Of a stretch of DNA of 28,368 bases, positions 23,597-28,368 are shown one piece after another (the first letter of the stretch is position 1; each line of letters opens with the position of its first letter). Position numbers and translations under genes: made by a program. The notes under the pieces are model-generated. The model saw only the letters and a list, made by a program, of their open reading frames with translations. It had not been told where the DNA came from and did not search any database. Where the stretch lies: the NCBI GenBank assembly GCA_964397545.1, contig CAYNIW010000027.1, positions 1 through 28,368 on the forward strand. Direction: 5' to 3'. Origin of the DNA: JAFGIG01 sp964397545. Lineage in GTDB: Bacteria > SDB-A.

Positions 23597-24892
23597 TCAC
23601 TCCGAGAGAAGTTCAGGCAGATTCCTGCCGACAGTCCTGACATATATAAAATAAGCCGTAACGGAAGGAATTATACTCAAAGCGAGCAATATAATCAAAA
23701 GTAAAATTATTGGAAAAGTTATCACCCCTCCGGTCAAGACATAAATTGAGGGCAAAAATAGTTTTATGTAGTAATCAAGAGCCAATGAAAGCCCGAAACC
23801 GAACCCGTATCCTATGAGGAGGTCCGCGAAAGCTATGGAAAACACCTGAAAGGAGAATATTTTGGTCAGGTCCGAAGGCGACGCGCCAAGAGCTCTGAGC
23901 ACGCCTATCTGACCGGATCTTTCTGATATCTGTCTCGATATTGAATATACAGTGCTCGTCAGAGACGAGATGACAATTATCATCGAGAAAGCGGTGATGC
24001 CGAATGTGACAAGCCTTAAAAAAGTGGATGTCCTCTTTACCAGTTCGCTGTCCGTCCTCGCCTCAAAACCCATGTTTTCAATTTCTTCGACTACTTTTGA
24101 GACGGCAGAAGGGGATTCGACGGTCACGATAACCGAAGAATACTGCTGGGGTTTATCCGGATGGTAGTAGGAATTAGTCTCCCTGACGAATTCTGTGGGC
24201 ACTCCGAGGGCTAAAAGCGACAGATTGGAGGAAAGACCTACAAGCTTGACCCTGAAAAGCCTCGGCGGAAGGCTTTCCTGGGTTATCGAGCTCCTGCCTA
24301 CCTCAAGATTGGCTTCAAAACCAATAACTGCTTCAGGAGTAATTCCCGGCAGTCTGTTTGCAGGAGCGAGACCGGCGTTGTAGAGGTTCAAAAGAGAGGA
24401 AGATATGACGACAGGCAGAATTCTCGCGGAGCTGTCGTAAAAACTCCTCGTAAAATGAAGCCTCGCCACAGGATCGTCTATGTAGGAGCTGTCAACTCCT
24501 TCTATCGTGACATCTGTGTAATAAGTCCCTTGAATTCCCGGGACATGCCCGGAGAGAGATGCCGGAACCGCGCAGAAGAGCTGAGAGTCTATGGCGACGA
24601 CGCCTTCAATGTCGAGAATTTTCATGGCGGCGGCGTAATCGAGAAGCGAAGAGTTTTTTTTCTCGACCGTGAAAAAACCGACCCTGTTGACGGCAGGAGA
24701 GACAAGTATCTGTCCGCTTGTGAGGGAGGACGAGAAAATTTTAGCGAGTGCCGATTTAATGCCGAAACCGAGAGATAGAAAAAGAAATACAAGTGAAGTG
24801 CTGATTATCAGCATGGTGCTCGAATAGAAAAAAGATGACCAGTGCCCTCTGTTCCAGAAAGAAAAAGCCCTTATGAAATTTCTAAACTTCAT
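23597..24892 (-). CDS. ABC transporter permease of the LolC/E-MacB-FtsX type
   Basis: A 431-residue membrane protein. One hydrophobic helix near residues 20-45 is followed by a large extracytoplasmic domain (about 50-305) and then three C-terminal helices in the FtsX domain, with the conserved RSGQIGVLRALGAS stretch before the second. This is the MacB/LolE topology for extracting substrates, such as lipoproteins, from the outer face of the inner membrane. The start ATG at 24892 has GAGGT five bases upstream and overlaps the ATPase stop by 11 bases; a longer start 30 bases upstream is less likely. Single permease gene: it would act as a homodimer. The substrate is unknown. Confidence 0.88.
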   Translation of the reverse strand: MKFRNFIRAFSFWNRGHWSSFFYSSTMLIISTSLVFLFLSLGFGIKSALAKIFSSSLTSGQILVSPAVNRVGFFTVEKKNSSLLDYAAAMKILDIEGVVAIDSQLFCAVPASLSGHVPGIQGTYYTDVTIEGVDSSYIDDPVARLHFTRSFYDSSARILPVVISSSLLNLYNAGLAPANRLPGITPEAVIGFEANLEVGRSSITQESLPPRLFRVKLVGLSSNLSLLALGVPTEFVRETNSYYHPDKPQQYSSVIVTVESPSAVSKVVEEIENMGFEARTDSELVKRTSTFLRLVTFGITAFSMIIVISSLTSTVYSISRQISERSGQIGVLRALGASPSDLTKIFSFQVFSIAFADLLIGYGFGFGLSLALDYYIKLFLPSIYVLTGGVITFPIILLLIILLALSIIPSVTAYFIYVRTVGRNLPELLSE

Positions 24893-25562
24893 TCGTGACC
24901 TCGATTTTTTTATCCAAAACATGCACTATATAATCGGGTTTGAGTTTGACAGAGTGGACGACGACAATCAAAGTGAAAGGTTTTTCGGCTCTGAGCTCTC
25001 CGACGAGGTCGAAAAGCATCTGTGTGTGTTTTTCGTCGAGGCTCGCCGTGGGTTCGTCGCAGAGGACGACAGACGGGGAGTTTATGAGAGCCCTCGCGAA
25101 AGCGACTCTCTGCTTCTCGCCTCTTGACAGTTTGTTTACCGAATGTTCCGCGACCCCTTCGAGGTTAAGCCTGCTCAGAAGCCACCGCGCCCTTTCTCTA
25201 ATTGATTTATACTGCCTGTCGGCAAAAAGTGCGGGTAAAACGACGTTTTCCGTGGCTGAGAGTTTTCCGAGAAGGTGAAAATCCTGAAACACGAAACCAA
25301 TCATTTTCTGCCTCATCAGGGATATTTCGCGTTTATTCAGCTTTTTTATGTTTTTTCCGTCAAAAAATATCTCGCCCGAATAGTCGGTGTCTATAGCACC
25401 CAAAATCCTCAGCAAAGTGGATTTTCCGCTTCCGGAGAGCCCTTTTATGAAATAAATTTTGTCCCGCTCAATTTTGAGGTCGACGTTTTTCAGAACTTCT
25501 ATGGTCTCAGACGGCAGTCTGTAGTTCTTGCAGAGATTATTGACTTCTATAACAGGTTCCAA
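24882..25562 (-). CDS. ABC transporter ATP-binding protein (LolD/MacB-like)
   Basis: A 226-residue ATPase. Walker A is GLSGSGKSTL, the Q-loop region is FVFQDFHLLGKLSATENV, the signature is LSRGEKQRVAFARAL (LSRGE in place of LSGGQ) and Walker B is VVLCDEPTASLDE. This is the subfamily that pairs with FtsX-type permeases, matching the next gene. TTG at 25562 has GAGG eight bases upstream and gives the usual short leader before PVIEVNNLCKNYR. An ATG at 25607 is in frame but would overlap the lipoprotein gene by 61 bases. The gene still overlaps that lipoprotein by 16 bases. Confidence 0.92.
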   Translation of the reverse strand: MEPVIEVNNLCKNYRLPSETIEVLKNVDLKIERDKIYFIKGLSGSGKSTLLRILGAIDTDYSGEIFFDGKNIKKLNKREISLMRQKMIGFVFQDFHLLGKLSATENVVLPALFADRQYKSIRERARWLLSRLNLEGVAEHSVNKLSRGEKQRVAFARALINSPSVVLCDEPTASLDEKHTQMLFDLVGELRAEKPFTLIVVVHSVKLKPDYIVHVLDKKIEVTNEV

Positions 25563-26338
25563 AGAAACATCCTCGCTATGGCTTCGTGAGCTTTTTTGGG
25601 CTCCCATCCGCTGAAAGACACCTCAGCCCGCACTTCGCCGGTGTCGACAAGCGCGACGGCTTTGAGAGACAAAACAGCCCCTCCCGACACCCTCGCCGCG
25701 AAACCTTTTATTCTTTCGGCTCTGACCCCTTCCATGAAAATAGGTCTGAATTCCGACGGGATCATGTCGAGAAGAGAAAAGACAGTCCCCGGGATATAAA
25801 TTCTCAACCAGTCGTCCCGGGAATATATATCGGACATTTTCTTAAAATCATCTGACTCATGGAAAAGTTTTTCGTCGCCGGACAAGGCTTTTAGGACTGA
25901 ATACGAGGAACTGCCGGAATATACATACGCCTTGGATCCCAAAAGAGTGTATCCCCCGGTCTCCCTGTTCAGGTTGTCCCTGAAAATGACCATATTCTCC
26001 ACGCCGTCCCTTTCACCTTCTATAGTCTCCGGAAATTTTTCATCCGCCACGAAAATAAATTTAACCTCTCCGTTTATAGGGTTGAAACCCAAGAATCCGA
26101 AAGCCCAAGGCCTGTCGATTCTCTCGGGCAGAAAAATACCCGAATATGGTTCGAGGTTTTCTCTCAGCAACCCGTAATAAAGGTCGGAAACCTCCTGAGG
26201 AGTCTTCTCAGTCACTTCTATATACAAAACAACGCCTTCCCTGAGATTCTCCCCAAAAGGCACAAAATCCCTCTTGCGGCACCCTGTGAAAAAAATAGAG
26301 AAAACAGTTAAAATTGCAATAAGATATTTAATTTTCAT
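25547..26338 (-). CDS. Hypothetical lipoprotein, first gene of the ABC transporter run
   Basis: A 263-residue predicted lipoprotein: MKIKYLIAILTVFSIFFTGC, with Cys20 as the lipidation site. I do not recognise the mature part. It contains VVLYIEVTEKTPQEVSD near the start and alternating beta and helical segments; the phrase of a protein measuring or binding a partner (FIFVADEKFPETIEGERDG, LRIYIPGTVFSLLDMIP) recalls DUF3352-like lipoproteins, but only weakly. It overlaps the ABC ATPase gene, so it may be a periplasmic partner or cargo of that transporter. The ATG faces an AT-rich gap shared with the divergent sugar transferase gene. Confidence 0.78.
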   Translation of the reverse strand: MKIKYLIAILTVFSIFFTGCRKRDFVPFGENLREGVVLYIEVTEKTPQEVSDLYYGLLRENLEPYSGIFLPERIDRPWAFGFLGFNPINGEVKFIFVADEKFPETIEGERDGVENMVIFRDNLNRETGGYTLLGSKAYVYSGSSSYSVLKALSGDEKLFHESDDFKKMSDIYSRDDWLRIYIPGTVFSLLDMIPSEFRPIFMEGVRAERIKGFAARVSGGAVLSLKAVALVDTGEVRAEVSFSGWEPKKAHEAIARMFLWNLL

Positions 26339-26412
26339 GGTTGTAATTTTAGCAATAATTTCATTGTTATGGTATTATTATAAACTTTTTTATATAATTA
26401 CAAAATATTACT
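26339..26412. promoter_or_regulatory. AT-rich divergent intergenic region
   Basis: This 74-base gap separates divergent genes and is very AT-rich. TATAAT-like sequences occur on both strands (plus 26393-26398; minus as the complement of 26377-26382). The plus-strand box would give a leader of only about 8 bases, and no good -35 box or Shine-Dalgarno was found for the plus-strand gene. It marks the boundary where base composition drops. Confidence 0.3.
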
Positions 26413-27828
26413 ATGTATACAAAAAATTTAATATCGTTTTCATCAAAAGTTATTGCTGATTTTGCGACAGCATTTTTAGGATTGCTCCTGGCATATTATA
26501 TCAGATTTCATGTTATTCATTATAATCTTGTCCCTGGCGTGACACCTAATTTCAATCAGTACATGATTTCATTTCTAGTGATGTCTTCTATGTGGACTGT
26601 TATTTTTTATCTATTGGGCAGTTACAATACATTAAAAAAATTCGATATTATTGACAACATATATGATACGGCCAAAGGTTGCTTTATTGGATTGGTCTTC
26701 ACTATATTACCTGTATATTTTTACCAAAAAGGATCATTCTCAAGACTTGTTCTCATTATCGGAACTATCACTGCTTTTATACTCATTAATCTTGAAAAGA
26801 CAGTTTTGTTTTATTTGTTCAAATACTTACACAAGCATGGATTATGGAAAAAGAAATGTTTGATCGTCGGTTCCGGAGATAAAGCCCACATGCTTCAGGA
26901 AAGAATTTCACTTTATCCGGATCTGGGTCACAACATTCTCGGTTTCATTAAATTTAACGGGGAAAAAACATCTTTAAAAATTTCTGAAACTAAAATTATA
27001 GGAAATATTTCTCAAATTCCTGAAATAGTTCAAAATTTAAAAATCGAAGAAATAATAATTGCTCCTGAATCTCATGATAAGGACGAGATACTCAACGCCA
27101 TATCCTATTGTTCTGGCTTACCTACACATATTTTCATGATTCCAAGTTTATACGACGTTGTAATTGGCTCTGTCAGAACAAATCAGATCTACGGATTCCC
27201 TCTTATTGAAATTTTCCCCGATATAATACCCGCTTGGCAGGAGAATTTGAAAAGATTTGTTGACGTAATATTTGCTTTAGCAACTTTAACTTTATTTTCA
27301 CCCCTTTGGCTATTAATCTCGATATTGATAAAAACCGACAGTAAGGGTCCCATACTATACAAGCAGGAAAGAATAGGAAAAGATTTTAAACCTTTCATGA
27401 TCTATAAATTCAGGACAATGGTTGACAAAGCTGAACAGACTACAGGACCTGTCTGGGCTGATAAAGATGACCCAAGAATAACAAAAACAGGAAGATTTCT
27501 CAGAAAATGCCGACTTGATGAATTTCCACAGTTTTTAAACGTAATAAAGGGAGATATGAGCGTTATAGGACCAAGACCCGAAAGGAAATTTTTTGTTGAT
27601 CAATTCAAATCTCAGATCCCGCTTTACGTTAACAGATTAAAAGTAAAACCCGGTATAACCGGCTGGGCTCAGGTCAAGCACAAATACGACACGTCAATTG
27701 ATGATGTAAGAGAGAAATTAAAATACGACCTTTATTACATTGAAAATTATTCCATTAAAATAGATGTAAAAATCTTTTTTGAAACAATCATTGTCGTTCT
27801 ATTTAGAGGCAATAAACAAGCTCATTAA
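26413..27828 (+). CDS. Polyprenyl-phosphate sugar-1-phosphate transferase (exopolysaccharide initiation)
   Basis: Transfers a hexose-1-phosphate from a nucleotide sugar to undecaprenyl phosphate, the first step of exopolysaccharide or O-unit assembly. The 471-residue protein has about four to five N-terminal transmembrane helices (residues 10-140), a Rossmann-like middle (KCLIVGSGDKAHML, about residue 148), and the C-terminal transferase domain starting with a membrane segment (about 288-310), then YKFRTMVDKAEQTTGPVW, DPRITKTGRFLRKCRLDEFP, KGDMSVIGPRPE and PGITGWAQV. It is WbaP/WcaJ-like. The start lacks a Shine-Dalgarno. Codons are much more AT-rich than in upstream genes. It converges with the deacetylase gene 30 bases away. 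Confidence 0.92.
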   Translation: MYTKNLISFSSKVIADFATAFLGLLLAYYIRFHVIHYNLVPGVTPNFNQYMISFLVMSSMWTVIFYLLGSYNTLKKFDIIDNIYDTAKGCFIGLVFTILPVYFYQKGSFSRLVLIIGTITAFILINLEKTVLFYLFKYLHKHGLWKKKCLIVGSGDKAHMLQERISLYPDLGHNILGFIKFNGEKTSLKISETKIIGNISQIPEIVQNLKIEEIIIAPESHDKDEILNAISYCSGLPTHIFMIPSLYDVVIGSVRTNQIYGFPLIEIFPDIIPAWQENLKRFVDVIFALATLTLFSPLWLLISILIKTDSKGPILYKQERIGKDFKPFMIYKFRTMVDKAEQTTGPVWADKDDPRITKTGRFLRKCRLDEFPQFLNVIKGDMSVIGPRPERKFFVDQFKSQIPLYVNRLKVKPGITGWAQVKHKYDTSIDDVREKLKYDLYYIENYSIKIDVKIFFETIIVVLFRGNKQAH

Positions 27829-27858
27829 TCTTATTTGTGTCAAAACAAACAGCAAAAA

Positions 27859-28368
27859 TTATTTTACGATTTTATTATATATATCAATAAATCGCAGTAT
27901 TTTGATGTTTTTTTGTAATAACATTTTTATAAAATCTTCAAGTTTTTGAAATGAATCATTAAGTCCATAATAATGTCTAAATTTGTAAGCAACATTGACA
28001 TTTTTAACTTTAGGTTGATCAGGATCAAATTCCCAAGGGTGCAAATATATGTTTAAAATATCATATTTTTTATAAAGATCATCTATTTGTTTCTTCAAAA
28101 AAAAACCTGGTGATAATCTGAAATATCCTCCTCCAAGAGGCCAAAAAATATTGAAATATTTATTTACTGATATTGGAAACTCGACAATTCCGTTTTTATG
28201 AATATCAACAGTATATTCTATGTCAGAAATTTTTATTCTTTCCAGAGATAAATTAATAACTCCATAACGAGGGTTTATTTGGAATTTATTATAGCTTGAA
28301 TCATATTTAATTTTGTGTTTTTTTAGAATATCCATTGATCTATCATTGATAGAAAAACTTGGTGCTCT
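27859..28368 (-). CDS. Polysaccharide deacetylase, XrtA/DUF3473-type, 5' end outside the window
   Basis: The C-terminal part (169 residues in the window) of a polysaccharide deacetylase associated with exosortase XrtA-type exopolysaccharide systems. The reading frame stays open to the right edge: it begins RAPSFSINDRSMDILKKHKI, the conserved motif of this family, so the ATG at 28335 is an internal methionine. Later come GGGYFRLSP, YLHPWEFDPDQPKV and FRHYYGLNDS, which are hallmarks of the DUF3473 domain. The NodB-type catalytic histidines and aspartate would lie beyond the edge. It likely removes acetyl groups from the sugar chain begun by the adjacent transferase. The gene is very AT-rich. 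Confidence 0.88.
   Translation of the reverse strand, partial: RAPSFSINDRSMDILKKHKIKYDSSYNKFQINPRYGVINLSLERIKISDIEYTVDIHKNGIVEFPISVNKYFNIFWPLGGGYFRLSPGFFLKKQIDDLYKKYDILNIYLHPWEFDPDQPKVKNVNVAYKFRHYYGLNDSFQKLEDFIKMLLQKNIKILRFIDIYNKIVK

Larger units (their letters stand above)
18672..26338 (-). other. Probable minus-strand operon from the lipoprotein-ABC genes to uvrC
   Basis: Seven genes read leftward with gaps of at most 15 bases or overlaps: lipoprotein, ABC ATPase, permease, ferredoxin, GGR-family reductase, subtilisin-like protease and uvrC. No gap is long enough for an obvious separate promoter. Confidence 0.55.
26339..28368. other. AT-rich polysaccharide island edge
   Basis: By counting sample lines, GC here is about 17-33%, against roughly 40-55% in most of the upstream genes, though the nucleotidyltransferase gene also has AT-rich patches. 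The change occurs at the divergent gap before the sugar transferase gene. The content (sugar transferase, DUF3473 deacetylase) fits a laterally acquired exopolysaccharide cluster. Confidence 0.5.

Noticed and set aside
25563..25607. ATG at 25607 as the start of the ABC ATPase
   Set aside because: It would overlap the lipoprotein gene by 61 bases and has no close Shine-Dalgarno; TTG 25562 has GAGG eight bases upstream.
27829..27858. Terminator between the converging sugar transferase and deacetylase genes
   Set aside because: The 30-base gap is AT-rich, but no stable inverted repeat is visible.
28333..28335. ATG at 28335 as the start of the polysaccharide deacetylase
   Set aside because: The frame continues upstream to the window edge with the conserved RAPSFSI motif, so the Met is internal and the gene is partial.
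1..28368. CRISPR arrays, insertion sequences, long direct repeats
   Set aside because: No regularly spaced repeats, transposase motifs or terminal inverted repeats were noticed on reading both strands; a computed self-alignment would be needed to exclude short ones.

Overview
The window looks like a chromosomal piece of an anaerobic, Gram-negative-type bacterium. The anaerobic sign is a ferredoxin-dependent 2-oxoacid oxidoreductase. The Gram-negative signs are several lipoproteins, a LolD/LolE-like ABC pair and secreted peptidases with a C-terminal sorting-like domain. UvrC, RimO and Shine-Dalgarno-led genes are bacterial. The mix resembles FCB-related or uncultured candidate phyla (WOR-3-like lineages are one possibility), but no marker gene here fixes the taxonomy. 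TTG and GTG starts behind good Shine-Dalgarno sequences are common.

Region 1 (5-13658, minus strand) is one long run of tightly packed or overlapping genes. In transcription order: RimO; two beta-propeller lipoproteins; a gamma-carbonic-anhydrase-like protein; KorA; KorC; a 987-residue protein with two GlnE/GlnD-type nucleotidyltransferase domains; KorD (ferredoxin); KorB; then a sugar-nucleotide epimerase, a GT4 glycosyltransferase, an AglD-type membrane protein and a GT2 glycosyltransferase. The nucleotidyltransferase splits the oxidoreductase subunits, which suggests a link between 2-oxoacid (perhaps 2-oxoglutarate) flux and nucleotidylation control.

Region 2 (13661-18659) starts with a tRNA-Leu(CAA) that has a clear promoter and is divergent from rimO. 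Facing it are a macro-domain protein and a 744-residue protein with about four HARE-type winged helices, a beta-rich middle and a Cys4 zinc site. I do not recognise this pair as a described system. Divergent from them is a secreted M14 metallocarboxypeptidase.

Region 3 (18672-26338, minus strand) is a second run: a small lipoprotein, an ABC ATPase and permease of the Lol/MacB type, a two-cluster ferredoxin overlapping a geranylgeranyl-reductase-family flavoprotein, a secreted subtilisin-like protease and UvrC.

Region 4 (26339-28368) is clearly more AT-rich. It holds a polyprenyl-phosphate sugar-1-phosphate transferase and, facing it, the C-terminal part of a polysaccharide deacetylase of the XrtA/DUF3473 type that runs off the right edge. 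It looks like the start of an exopolysaccharide island. No CRISPR array, insertion sequence, rRNA or convincing intrinsic terminator was seen, and no gene-free stretch exceeds about 115 bases.
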